Below are positions 40,491 through 49,059 of a stretch of 54,032 nt of DNA, piece by piece; the stretch's first letter is position 1; every line of letters begins with the position of its first letter. The stretch comes from an uncultured bacterium (GTDB lineage Bacteria; Verrucomicrobiota; Kiritimatiellia; RFP12; UBA1067). The stretch is from contig CADCCQ010000029.1 of assembly GCA_902799955.1 (NCBI GenBank), positions 15,041 through 69,072 on the forward strand, written 5' to 3'. The translations under genes and the position numbers were made by a program. Below the pieces are notes generated by a model. It worked only from the letters and a program-made list of their open reading frames with translations, did not search any database and was not told where the DNA came from.

Positions 40491-41930
40491 TCACAGTCCC
40501 TCCGCGAACCTGACCGCCTCGAAGACGGCCTTCGCCTTGTTTATCGTCTCGTCATACTCCCTGTCGGGGTCGGAGTCAGCGACGATGCCCGCGCCCGAGC
40601 GCATCGTCAGGGTCCTGCCCTCCAGCACCATCGTCCGTATGACTATGGCGAGGTCCATGTCGCCAGTGAGGGAGAAGTACCCGGCCGCGCCGCCGTATAT
40701 CCCGCGAGGAGACTTCTCGAACTCGGCGATGAGCTCCATTGCGCGGACCTTAGGTGCGCCCGTGAGCGTCCCAGCGGGGAACGCCGCGCGCACGAGGTCG
40801 AACGCGTCTCGCCCCTTCGAAAGCGTCCCGGTCACGGTGCTGACGAGATGCATCACGTGTGAGTAGCGCTCCACGCGGGCGAAGGAGTCCACCTTCACGC
40901 TCCCCGTCTCGCAGACGCGCCCGAGGTCGTTGCGCCCGAGGTCGACGAGCATCACGTGCTCGGCGTTCTCCTTTTCGTCGGACTTGAGCTCGCGCTCGAG
41001 CGCGGCGTCGTCGGCAGGCGTAGCGCCTCTCGGACGCGTCCCGGCGATCGGCGCGGTGGACGCCGTGCGGTCCGAGAGCTTCACAAGCTCCTCCGGCGAC
41101 GACCCGACAAGCGTCTTCGCGCCTATCCGCATGAAAAAGTTGTATGGCGAGGGGTTGACCGTGCGAAGCGCGCGGTAGAGCGACAGCGCCGAGACGTCGG
41201 TATGCGCCACGAACTTCTGCGATGGCACGATCTGGATGACCTCGCCCGCGCATATCGCCTCCTTGCACTTCGCCACCATCGAGCGGAACTCCTCCCGCGT
41301 CATCTCAGGCCTGAAGTCGTCGTTCGACGGGGTTGGCCGAGATGATCCGCCCGAACCGTCCTCGGAGCGCTGCATCAACCTGGCGATCGATTCGGCGCTC
41401 AGCATCTTCGTGAAGATGCGGTCTATCTCGGCCATCGCCTTGGAGTATGCGTCGGCGGCGGAAGTGTCGGCTATGACGACAATCGTCACGGTGTCCCGGA
41501 CATTGTCGAACATCAGGAACTTGTCGCAGAGCAAAAACGCCATGCGCGGCGTCCCCTCCTCCGGGCGCAGCCCCACGCGCGGCTCGAACGTCTTGACGGC
41601 GTCGTATGCGACGTATCCGACTGCTCCGCCCTGGAAGGACGGGAGCTCCGGCGCGGGGGCATACGGCCTCTCGGAGAAGCGGCGGCGAAGCTCATCGAGC
41701 GCGTTCTCGCCCTCCACCTTGCCGCAGGGCTCGATGCCGAGATACGAATAGCGTCCGCGCGTCTCGCCGCCCGCGACGCTTTCGAGGAGGAAGGCCTCCT
41801 CGTCGGGACCAAGGCGCGAAAGCGCGGCGACGGGCGTCTCGCGGTCCGCGAGAAACTCCCTGAACACCGCGACACGGTCGACGCCCTCGGCGCGCCGCCT
41901 GAACTCATCCTCTGTCAGCATCTTGAACAT
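40491..41930 (-). CDS. trpE: Anthranilate synthase component I
   Basis: 479-residue chorismate-using enzyme. The Trp feedback site is LLES near the N-terminus (residues about 47-50), followed by YSYLGIEP. The catalytic domain has GEVIQIVPSQKF, NPSPYNFFMRIG, LVGSSPEELVKL, PIAGTRPRGATPADD, DLGRNDLGRVCE, FPAGTLTGAPKVRAMELI, RGIYGGAAGYFS and TMRSGAGIVADSDPDREYDETINKA. AAAGGA lies 7 nt before the ATG. It is the first structural gene after the trp attenuator. Confidence 0.97.
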   Translation of the reverse strand: MFKMLTEDEFRRRAEGVDRVAVFREFLADRETPVAALSRLGPDEEAFLLESVAGGETRGRYSYLGIEPCGKVEGENALDELRRRFSERPYAPAPELPSFQGGAVGYVAYDAVKTFEPRVGLRPEEGTPRMAFLLCDKFLMFDNVRDTVTIVVIADTSAADAYSKAMAEIDRIFTKMLSAESIARLMQRSEDGSGGSSRPTPSNDDFRPEMTREEFRSMVAKCKEAICAGEVIQIVPSQKFVAHTDVSALSLYRALRTVNPSPYNFFMRIGAKTLVGSSPEELVKLSDRTASTAPIAGTRPRGATPADDAALERELKSDEKENAEHVMLVDLGRNDLGRVCETGSVKVDSFARVERYSHVMHLVSTVTGTLSKGRDAFDLVRAAFPAGTLTGAPKVRAMELIAEFEKSPRGIYGGAAGYFSLTGDMDLAIVIRTMVLEGRTLTMRSGAGIVADSDPDREYDETINKAKAVFEAVRFAEGL

Positions 41931-42000
41931 CTATTGTTCCTTTCTGTTGTCTGTTTTGTTTGAGGCCGTTCGTCGTCCGCCATCTGTCCTTCGCCTGCCG

Positions 42001-42043
42001 CCAAAAAACAAATCGGGCCGACTCTCATAAGAGATTCGGCCCG
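42001..42043 (-). terminator. trp attenuator terminator
   Basis: On the minus strand CGGGCCGAATCTC (42043-42031), loop TTAT, GAGAGTCGGCCCG (42026-42014): 12 of 13 positions pair. Then ATTTGTTTTTTGG gives a U-run. It lies between trpL and trpE. Confidence 0.93.
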
Positions 42044-42104
42044 GTTTACGTTTGGCTGGCTACTTCTTTCTACTATGCAAGAGCGCGCGCCCCAGGACCG
42101 AATC
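42033..42104 (-). promoter_or_regulatory. trp antiterminator pairing (segments 2 and 3)
   Basis: GATTCGGTCC (42104-42095) just after the Trp codons can pair over 10 bp (one G-U) with GGGCCGAATC (42042-42033), the 5' arm of the terminator. Segment 2 can also fold back as CGGGA-UUCGG-UCCUG with the preceding sequence. These mutually exclusive forms are the classic attenuator design. Confidence 0.88.
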
Positions 42105-42150
42105 CCGTGCGCCACCACCAGCAGCAGTAGAAGTAGTTGTTTGTCTTCAT
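42073..42150 (-). CDS. trpL: trp operon leader peptide
   Basis: 25-codon peptide starting MKTNNYFYCC, then three consecutive Trp codons (residues 11-13, WWW), then RTGFGPGARALA and a TAG at 42075-42073. The Trp codons lie immediately before the segment that can form the antiterminator, so a ribosome stalled for Trp-tRNA would favour read-through into trpE. The start codon is 8 nt after the -10 box, without a ribosome site: the peptide would be made from a leaderless message. E. coli TrpL also has tandem Trp followed by RT. Confidence 0.92.
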   Translation of the reverse strand: MKTNNYFYCCWWWRTGFGPGARALA

Positions 42151-42158
42151 TTGCCTGT

Positions 42159-42188
42159 ATTCTATCACAAGTGGCGTTTACATGTCAA
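42159..42188 (-). promoter_or_regulatory. trp operon promoter
   Basis: TTGACA (42188-42183), 18 bp, TGA-TAGAAT (hexamer 42164-42159), minus strand. The trpL ATG follows after 8 nt. I see no convincing operator palindrome. Confidence 0.88.
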
Positions 42189-42230
42189 CAGGGATTTTTA
42201 AAATTTTTCCATTACCATCCCATAGGTTTT

Positions 42231-42377
42231 TCACGCAGAGGTACAGAGAGGCAGAGTTCGCAGAGAACTTCCAACTTTCGGTCTCTACTATCTTTGATGC
42301 AAACTGCACTGAAGTTTTTAGATGTTAAAAATCAATTTTTCTCCGATTCTCTCTGTGCTCTCTGCGTCTCTGCGTGA
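42231..42377. repeat. CAGAG-rich imperfect inverted repeat pair
   Basis: Left arm 42231-42267 (TCACGCAGAGGTACAGAGAG...) and right arm 42348-42377, whose reverse complement reads TCACGCAGAGACGCAGAGAG. They are separated by about 80 bp of AT-rich sequence. The pair lies just upstream of the trp promoter and after the stop of the 42393 gene. It may serve as a terminator for that gene or be a small non-coding mobile repeat. Confidence 0.7.
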
Positions 42378-42392
42378 GATTTATATGGGATG

Positions 42393-43584
42393 CTACTGGC
42401 CGGAGGAGGAGATGGGCTCGACTGCGACTTTGAAGAAGCGATGTCCGGGAGTGAACGGCTGCCAGCCCGCGCTATCGTCAAGCGAGGTGCGTCCCTTCGG
42501 CACGTATTGGTAGCCTAACGCCTGGATGTTGGCGTTCGTGTGGCTCCATCCGAAGATCGGCGTTGTCCCCTCCATGCGGATCGTCGCGTAAAGACGGCTC
42601 GCATAAACCGTGGGGTCGGTATCCAGCAGGTACTCCTGCCATGCGGGGAATCCGTCGCCGTCAGAGTCCGCAGTCGCCAGCGCCTCATACGCCGCCGCCG
42701 AGCCGCCCTGGTTGGGATAGTAGCCGTCGAGCCAAGTGTAGGGCACAGACACTCCATTTACTTCGACGGCCTGATCTCGCGTCTTGAACTTGCCAATATA
42801 CGCACCGCTGGAAAAATAGCCGTCATCAGGCCATACCATCGCAGTGAGTGTAGCTGCGGAATCCAGATTGGTGATGGCCCCTGTGTACTCAATACCGTTT
42901 GTCTTTGTCGGCACGGAGCCGTCGAGCGTGTAGTAGATCGTACCGACGCCATTCGGGTTCGTGAGCGTCACTGTAATCGGGAAAGAATCGACGAGAGTTT
43001 CTGTTTGTGAACAGAGTGGAGCCTGAGGCACAGTCGTACCCTGCATGGACACGGCAAAACCGTTGATGAGAGATCCGACATTGTCAAGGTAATTACACTC
43101 CATGCCATCATCAAACATACCATCGTTAATATTGAAGACAACCGACGGACCGTCGCCGTTGCAGAAGAACCAAATACCCTTGATGGTGTAATCCTGCGGC
43201 GAAACAAACAATAACATCGGGTTGTCGTCGTTTCCGGAGTAATAACCATAATCCCAATAGGGGTCAAACTTGTAACAGAAGTCAGACAAGAACGAACCGT
43301 ATTCATTAGAATCAGCTATTGCGAGATAGATACCGTTAACCCTGGCCCAAGCAAGGAATTCAGCGTTTGTGGCAACATAGTTGAATTTCTCAAGCCACTC
43401 TTCGTCATTTATACTATCAACCATCAGCACGGCGATAGGGCGTGCATAAGTACCATAGACATCATCGATGGCGGATGTCACGCTCGCCACGCTCGTTGCC
43501 CATTCGCCGGGGGTGGCGGCCTCAATCAAGCTGGCGAACACACACAATACAGAGCAACATTAGGACTTTGGATTTTGCTTTCAT
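42393..43584 (-). CDS. Secreted protein with chitobiase-like C-terminal domain, apparent frameshift in signal peptide
   Basis: The main frame (42393-43547, 384 residues) has an acidic, aromatic-rich N-terminal region that I cannot name. A chitobiase/beta-hexosaminidase C-terminal-like domain follows around 190-250 (VTLTNPNGVGTIYYTLDGSVPTKTNGIEYTG). Then come ATADSDGDGFPAWQEYLLDTDPT, a Ca-binding-type repeat, and a terminal FFKVAVEP strand. Its own start would be a TTG without signal. An ATG at 43584 opens MKAKSKVLMLLCIVC, a signal peptide in another frame that stops after 20 codons. One extra GT in the GTGTGTGT tract (about 43540-43547) would join them as ...CIVCVFASLIEA. Confidence 0.6.
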
Positions 43585-43590
43585 GGTTTA

Positions 43591-43619
43591 ATTATACCAA
43601 ACTACGACATAAAACACAA
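43591..43619 (-). promoter_or_regulatory. Promoter upstream of the chitobiase-like-domain gene
   Basis: TTGTGT (43619-43614), 17 bp, TGG-TATAAT (hexamer 43596-43591). The ATG at 43584 follows after 6 nt, again a leaderless layout. Confidence 0.65.
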
Positions 43620-43787
43620 TACCTTCACGCTGGTAATAAATCTGATTGTGGCTAGGAATATACGGAATCACACAGAAGACTGAATCTCAGAGTCCTCCGT
43701 GGCAACTAAAAATCAACATGTTAAAGCCACATCTTTAGTCCACGGAAATCGCACCACCTCCCAATAAAAACACTTTTCAATAAACGC

Positions 43788-43816
43788 TTGACTTTAAACA
43801 CTTCAGATGATAATAT
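43788..43816 (+). promoter_or_regulatory. Promoter of the XylR-type regulator, leaderless geometry
   Basis: TTGACT (43788-43793), 17 bp, TGA-TAATAT (hexamer 43811-43816), then 7 nt to the ATG at 43824. Confidence 0.75.
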
Positions 43817-43823
43817 TCTCAAT

Positions 43824-44987
43824 ATGAAAGATGTAAAAACAATCATTCTCCTCTTCGAGAGCAGCTACGAATACGGGCGCGAGTTCCTAAAGGGAGTGGC
43901 GCAGTACGCGCGCGAGCGCCGCAACTGGCATCTGCGCCTCTATCCGCTGGCAGTGGCCGACGTAAAGAACCCGCTAGCCGGTTGCGACGGCATCATCGCC
44001 CGTTCAGCCGAAGCTGCCACCATGCAACGTCTGAAAGCGTCAGGATTGCCGCTCGTGGACGCGTTCTGCCAGGTGCAGGATCCCGACATCGTCGGCGTGG
44101 ACAGCAACCATGAAACGATTGCAGTCATGGCCGCAAAGCATTTAATGCATCGCCACTTCAGAAACTTCGCCTACTGCGGATACCGCGGCACGCGCTATTC
44201 CGACATGATGGCCGCCGCGTTTTCGCGCACTCTCGCAAAGGCCGGACACAAGTGCCTGGAATACGGCATACTCGAAAAGCCCACCGACGCCGTTTTCTCC
44301 GACAACGGGGCGCGGAAGCCTAAATCCCCGCGCCGCCTGGCAGCGTGGCTCGCCAAGCTTCCGTCCCGCACGGCGATATTCTGTGCAAACGACCTCAGGG
44401 CCTACAACGTGCTGAACATCTGTAATGAAATCGGTCGAAATGTGCCGTCCGACATCGCGATCATAGGCGTGGACAACGACACGGTTCTCTGCTCGTGCGC
44501 CTCGGTGCCGCTTTCGAGCATCGACCCCAACGCCTTCAACGTCGGGCATACCGCGGCAAAGGTCCTTGACGACCTCATGGAGCATCGCACGTCGCAGCAG
44601 GATGCACGTTCCATCCACTATGTCAAGCCAGGAGATCTAATCGAGCGCGAATCGACCGAGACATATCCGCTGGATCCGTCGTGGCTCGCGGAGGCGCTCG
44701 TCCACGTGGACGCAAACATAAGTCGTCCACTGTCGGCACACAACCTCCTCAAGATTGCGGGCGTGTCGCACACCGCTCTCCAGAAGACGTTCAAGCGCAA
44801 GGTCGGCATGAGTCCCGGACGCTACATCCTGTCGGTGAAGATGCGAGAGGCCCAGCGGCTGCTTGAGACAAAGAAGATACTTGTGAAGGAAATCGCCATG
44901 CGGACGGGATTCCCCGACCCCAAGTATTTCTGCCGCACCTACCACGCCTACTTCGGCCACCCTCCATCGCTGGCAAGCGTCGAGTAG
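43824..44987 (+). CDS. XylR-type transcription regulator (LacI-like sensor + AraC HTH)
   Basis: 387 residues from the ATG at 43824. The N-terminal half (about 5-275) is a periplasmic-binding-protein-like sugar sensor: TIILLFESSYEYGREFLKGVAQYARE, PDIVGVDSNHETIAVMAAKHL, FCANDLRAYNVLNICNEIGRNVPSDIAIIGVDND. The C-terminal 100 residues are an AraC-type double HTH: LLKIAGVSHTALQKTFKRKVGMSPGRYILSVKMREAQRLL and VKEIAMRTGFPDPKYFCRTYHAYFG. It converges on murQ with 9 nt between the genes, so it may control the amino-sugar cluster. The ligand is unknown. Confidence 0.92.
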   Translation: MKDVKTIILLFESSYEYGREFLKGVAQYARERRNWHLRLYPLAVADVKNPLAGCDGIIARSAEAATMQRLKASGLPLVDAFCQVQDPDIVGVDSNHETIAVMAAKHLMHRHFRNFAYCGYRGTRYSDMMAAAFSRTLAKAGHKCLEYGILEKPTDAVFSDNGARKPKSPRRLAAWLAKLPSRTAIFCANDLRAYNVLNICNEIGRNVPSDIAIIGVDNDTVLCSCASVPLSSIDPNAFNVGHTAAKVLDDLMEHRTSQQDARSIHYVKPGDLIERESTETYPLDPSWLAEALVHVDANISRPLSAHNLLKIAGVSHTALQKTFKRKVGMSPGRYILSVKMREAQRLLETKKILVKEIAMRTGFPDPKYFCRTYHAYFGHPPSLASVE

Positions 44988-44996
44988 TTCGACAGA

Positions 44997-45809
44997 CTAC
45001 CCTTCTTCCGCCGAGATGATGGTGTTGCGAATCTTCCAATCCGCCCGCTCCAGAAGACTGCGCGCTTCCTCGCGGCCAACACCGTGAATCTCGGAGACGA
45101 TGCCGATCATGCGCTCGCGAAGCTTGTCGTTCGTCGGGCTGAGGTTCACCATCATGTTCTCATAGACGTTTCCAAGATGCACCATGGAACAGGTGGAGAG
45201 CATGTTTAGGACAAGCTTGTGTGCCGTACCGGCCTTCATTCGCGTGGAACCAGTCACCACCTCCGCGCCGGTATCCGTGACGATCACTATGTCCGCCAGT
45301 TTCGCGAGTGGAGACCCGTCGTTGCACGTAAGCCCAACCGTCGTGCAGCCAAGCGACTTCGCGTATCCGACAGCCGCGAGGACATACTCAGCGCCACCCG
45401 CGGCGCTTATGCCCACGACGCAGTCCGCCGGAACGAGGTGCAGCGCCTTGATGTCGCGTTCGCCGAATTCCGCGCTGTCCTCCTCCGGCTCTCCCGCGCG
45501 GTACAGCGCCTCAACGCCGCCAGCCATTACGCCGACAATCGTCCCCTCCGGGACGCCGAATGTGGGGCAGGCCTCGGATGCGTCCAGGACGCCCAGCCGA
45601 CCCGACGTCCCCGCGCCGACGTAGATGAGCCTGCCCCCCTTCCGCATAGATTCTGTCACCGCGTCTACGGCGCGTTCAATCGCGTCGAGGCAGCCGTCCA
45701 CCGCCTTCACCGCGTTGAAGTTCTCCTCTTGGATGACGCGCAGCATCTCCGCCGTCGTCATGCGGTCGAGATACGTCGTCTTCGGATTTCTCATTTCAGT
45801 TTTCAACAT
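44997..45809 (-). CDS. murQ: N-acetylmuramic acid 6-phosphate etherase
   Basis: 270-residue SIS-domain lyase that splits MurNAc-6-P into GlcNAc-6-P and lactate. Seen are [26 protein letters not shown]-like sequence at 58-84 (actual ...[12 protein letters not shown]), [48 protein letters not shown] and [24 protein letters not shown]. It is some 30 residues shorter than common MurQ at the C-terminus. AGAGGG lies 7 nt before the ATG. The 81-nt gap to the kinase gene holds GAGAC-rich short repeats. Confidence 0.95.
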   Translation of the reverse strand: [270 protein letters not shown]

Positions 45810-45890
45810 ACCATAACCCTCTTTTCTTCTGGACTCGAGACATGAGACGAGAGACTTGGAGAAGCCCTTCTTCCACGCACTCTACACGTC

Positions 45891-46823
45891 CTACACGGCC
45901 ATTTCACCATACTCCCCAGCAAGCCTTTCACGCAATGCCAGCGAGTCAACGCCGCGGAACCTGGCGCAGTTGACGCAGGCGCCGACAACCTGCGGACACG
46001 ACGGCACGACGAGGCGCAGCCCGTTGTTGAGCTCCTTCGTAAGCAGTTCCCCGAAACGAGCGTTCGTGGCGATTCCGCCGGAGACGACGACTTCGTCTCC
46101 GCAGTCATACAGTTCTGCCGCACGATTCAGCAACTTCGTGAAGGCCCGCGCATTTGCGACAAGGATGTCCTTCGCAACCGCATCGCCTGCGGCATCCGCC
46201 TCGAACGCGAGCGGCGCGAACGACGCGACAAACGCGGGGTCGTGTCGATAGACTTCGAGAACAAGATTCTCAAGCGACATGCCCGCCTTGCGTTCGACGA
46301 GCGGCGTAAGCGCCGTCGCGGCGGAAGTGCCCTCCGACTCGCCAACCGCCGCGCGGATCACGTCGCGTCCGATGTCGTAGCCGCTTCCGCCGAGGCCCAG
46401 CAGATATCCCCATCCGTCGAGGCGTGTGACGCGGTCCGGCTCCTTCGCATAGACGATCATACCAGTGCCGCAGACACCCGCCACACACCTATCGGCGTCC
46501 GTCGCGGCGGCGATTACGTTCATCACGTCGTTCTCGCACTTCACCTTCTCGACGTCACATGCCTTGGCGACGGCTGCGGCGAAACGCGGTCCGTCGTCCT
46601 TGGTGAAGATTCCAGCCGTGCCGATGTAGATGGCCGCGACGGAACGCTGTTCGCCCTGCGTCAGCATTTCGACGATCTTCTTTACGCGCATGGTGCTTTC
46701 GTCGAACCCCAGCACGTTCGGGTTGCACGGACCAACGGCACACTGCGCAAGCACGTGCCCTTCCTCGTCGAAGAGGATGGCCGCAGTCTTCGTACCGCCG
46801 CCGTCTATGCCGATCAACCTCAT
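45891..46823 (-). CDS. N-acetylglucosamine kinase (BadF/BadG ATPase family)
   Basis: 310-residue ASKHA-fold kinase. The phosphate loop IGIDGGGTKTAAILFDEEG is at 4-22, IYIGTAGIF and VCGTGMIVYAKE in the middle, and LDGWGYLLGLGGSGYDIGRDVIRAA is the sugar-kinase signature; VVVSGGIATNARFGELL follows. Expected to phosphorylate GlcNAc (or a related amino sugar such as MurNAc) released by the GH20 enzymes. The ATG overlaps the stop of the GH20 gene (46820-46823). Confidence 0.9.
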   Translation of the reverse strand: MRLIGIDGGGTKTAAILFDEEGHVLAQCAVGPCNPNVLGFDESTMRVKKIVEMLTQGEQRSVAAIYIGTAGIFTKDDGPRFAAAVAKACDVEKVKCENDVMNVIAAATDADRCVAGVCGTGMIVYAKEPDRVTRLDGWGYLLGLGGSGYDIGRDVIRAAVGESEGTSAATALTPLVERKAGMSLENLVLEVYRHDPAFVASFAPLAFEADAAGDAVAKDILVANARAFTKLLNRAAELYDCGDEVVVSGGIATNARFGELLTKELNNGLRLVVPSCPQVVGACVNCARFRGVDSLALRERLAGEYGEMAV

Positions 46824-49027
46824 TTGAGCGGGGCGCAGTTGACGCGCGAGCGGATGAGGCGGAGGCGATGCGCGGCGGCGCGCTGCGAGAACTCGGCGAA
46901 ATCGCGCTTAGCGGGATCGGGATACGTCCAGAGCGCCTCGGAGAGCGCGAGCGCGCGCGGCCAAAGCTTCCACTCCAGCATGGTTATGTTGGGCGTCCGC
47001 TCCGCCCAGTTGCAGCACTGGCCGCCAACCACGTTCTTGCGCGCCTGCGGCTCGACGCCCTCAAGCACGTCGAAGCGGTACACTTTCTCGAGCGAAAGGC
47101 GTGGGTATCCAAGATAGGGGAATGGGTCTTCGGGGAGGCCCTGGTCCATGTCGAAGTAGCAGTAAGTCGTGGGGCAACGCACAATCTCGTAGCCCCTATT
47201 CGCGGCGAGCGCCCCCGCGCCCCACGGACGCCAGCACATGCCCATCGTGGTCTTGGGCAGGAGCGAGTTGAACGAATCGCCTCCGGCCTTCTTGAAGTCG
47301 CTCCAATTCTCCCACGAGGACGAAAGGAATATCTCGTCCCAGCCGATCGCGCGGCGTCCCTTCTTCGCCAAGTACTCCACGAGATGACGCGTGAGCCACG
47401 GCTGGATTTCCTCCACGCCCTTCAGTCCCTCGCGCTTGATGTGCGCCTGGCACACGGGGCACTCCTTCCAGTACTTGCGCGTGCACTCGTCGCCGCCGAA
47501 GTGGATCACGTCGCTCGGGAAGAGCTCGCACACGCGGTCAAGGACCTTCTCGGCGAAACGCACCGTCTCGGGGTTGCCGATGCAGAACACCCTACCGCCG
47601 CCGGGACACGTACACTTCATCGACGGATACGCACGGAGCGCCGCCTCGAAATGTCCGGGCATCTCGATTTCCGGCACGACCTTCACGTGCCGCGCCGCCG
47701 CGTAGGCGACGATCTCCTGGACGTCCTTCGTGCTGTAGTAGAACGGCTGGAGCTTTTCGCCGTAAACGAATCCGGAGCGTCCCCTCGCAACGCCCTGCTT
47801 GACGAGTTCGGGGAATTCAGGAATCTCGAGCGTCCACGAATCGCCGTCCGTGAAGTGGATCTGCAGCACGTTGAGCTTGTACCACGACATCTCGTCGATG
47901 ACGCGCAGGATGGCAGTCTTGCCGAGGAAGTGGCGGGCCGTATCCAGCAGCACGCCGCGCCACTTGAACTTCGGCGCGTCAACAATCTCCACGCACGGAT
48001 AGATCTTCTGCTTTGTCTTCGGATCGACCTTCTCGATCTGCGCAAGCGTCATGCGGGCGTAGAACGCGCCCGCGTCGTCGGAACAGCGGATCGTCACGCC
48101 GCCCTTCGTGATCGAAAGCTCGTATCCCTCCGGCGGAATGGACGCCACCTTCTCGACCTTCGGCGCGCCCTTGAGACGGCACTCGCCGCCGGTCACGGAC
48201 ATCTTCTGCGGCGCGGGGATGATCGCCAGCTTCTCCTCCGGCACGGGCTCGAAGGAAATCTTGTCGAGCAATATCGCGTTCGCGTTCTTGTCGCCGTCCT
48301 TATTCAGTCCGCCCGGGGCGATCCAGAAGTACTCGCCGTCGTTCGGGACGAATGTACAGATGTCGTACCAGGCGTAGTCCGAGCTCACGTCATGCGTCCG
48401 CCGGACCGTAGACCCCGCAAGCTTCCATGTCCGCTCGTCAAACACGCCCGCCGAGAACGCGACACCGCCGACCGTCGCCTCGCTCCTGATGCGCGCACGT
48501 ACGCGGTACTTCACGCCCGGCTCGAACGCGATGCGGTTCATCATCAACATCACGCACCATTCGTGATGCGAGTTGAACATCTTGACGGCGCGTCCGTCGC
48601 TCGCAAGCGGATCATCCACGAACTCGCCGAATTCGCCGGGCCTGTCGAGGCTGAGCATCGACTCCTGAATCTCGACGCCGTTGACCGTCGGTACCACGTT
48701 TGCGAGCGTGTCCGGCGACGCCGCGATGATCCGCCACACAATGGATCGGCGGCGAAGCTCCTCCTTCGTGAGGCCCATGTCGCCCTTCGCCGCGCGGTCC
48801 AAAAGCGCCTTCGCAAGACGGCGTTGCTCGGCGAGTTCGCCCTTCGGCGCCGCGACCGGTCCGGCTTTCAGCCATGCGATCTTGTCGCCCACCATCGGCT
48901 TCTCCCGAAGCTGCGAGAGCTTCGCCATGTCCTTGGCGAAGTCATCCTGCACGCCGGCGAACGCCGAACCCGTTGCTGCCGCCGCCAGTGCGGCGCCTGC
49001 GATTGCGATGTACTTTAGTGTTTTCAT
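46820..49027 (-). CDS. Exported GH20 beta-N-acetylhexosaminidase (copy 1)
   Basis: 735 residues. Signal peptide about 1-25. An N-terminal module (about 30-270) with carbohydrate-binding-like strands (AFEPGVKYRVRARIRSEAT; WYDICTFVPNDGEYFWIAPG) precedes the GH20b domain (KLAIIPAPQKMSVTGGECRLK). The catalytic barrel starts KFKWRGVLLDTARHF and has the Asp-Glu pair near 513-514 in VIHFGGDECTRKYW. At the usual HWHxTDDQ position it reads QIHFTDGDSW. It ends WTYPDPAKRDFAEFSQRAAAHRLRLIRSRVNCAPLK-like. AAAGGA precedes the ATG. Paralogue at 50718. Confidence 0.92.
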   Translation of the reverse strand: MKTLKYIAIAGAALAAAATGSAFAGVQDDFAKDMAKLSQLREKPMVGDKIAWLKAGPVAAPKGELAEQRRLAKALLDRAAKGDMGLTKEELRRRSIVWRIIAASPDTLANVVPTVNGVEIQESMLSLDRPGEFGEFVDDPLASDGRAVKMFNSHHEWCVMLMMNRIAFEPGVKYRVRARIRSEATVGGVAFSAGVFDERTWKLAGSTVRRTHDVSSDYAWYDICTFVPNDGEYFWIAPGGLNKDGDKNANAILLDKISFEPVPEEKLAIIPAPQKMSVTGGECRLKGAPKVEKVASIPPEGYELSITKGGVTIRCSDDAGAFYARMTLAQIEKVDPKTKQKIYPCVEIVDAPKFKWRGVLLDTARHFLGKTAILRVIDEMSWYKLNVLQIHFTDGDSWTLEIPEFPELVKQGVARGRSGFVYGEKLQPFYYSTKDVQEIVAYAAARHVKVVPEIEMPGHFEAALRAYPSMKCTCPGGGRVFCIGNPETVRFAEKVLDRVCELFPSDVIHFGGDECTRKYWKECPVCQAHIKREGLKGVEEIQPWLTRHLVEYLAKKGRRAIGWDEIFLSSSWENWSDFKKAGGDSFNSLLPKTTMGMCWRPWGAGALAANRGYEIVRCPTTYCYFDMDQGLPEDPFPYLGYPRLSLEKVYRFDVLEGVEPQARKNVVGGQCCNWAERTPNITMLEWKLWPRALALSEALWTYPDPAKRDFAEFSQRAAAHRLRLIRSRVNCAPLK

Positions 49028-49059
49028 TTGTCGTATTCCTTTTTATGGTTGAAAATCTG

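Noticed and set aside
46868..49018. 716-residue plus-strand open frame
   Set aside because: Antisense to GH20 copy 1. A similar shadow lies opposite copy 2 (51579-53021), as expected from codon bias.
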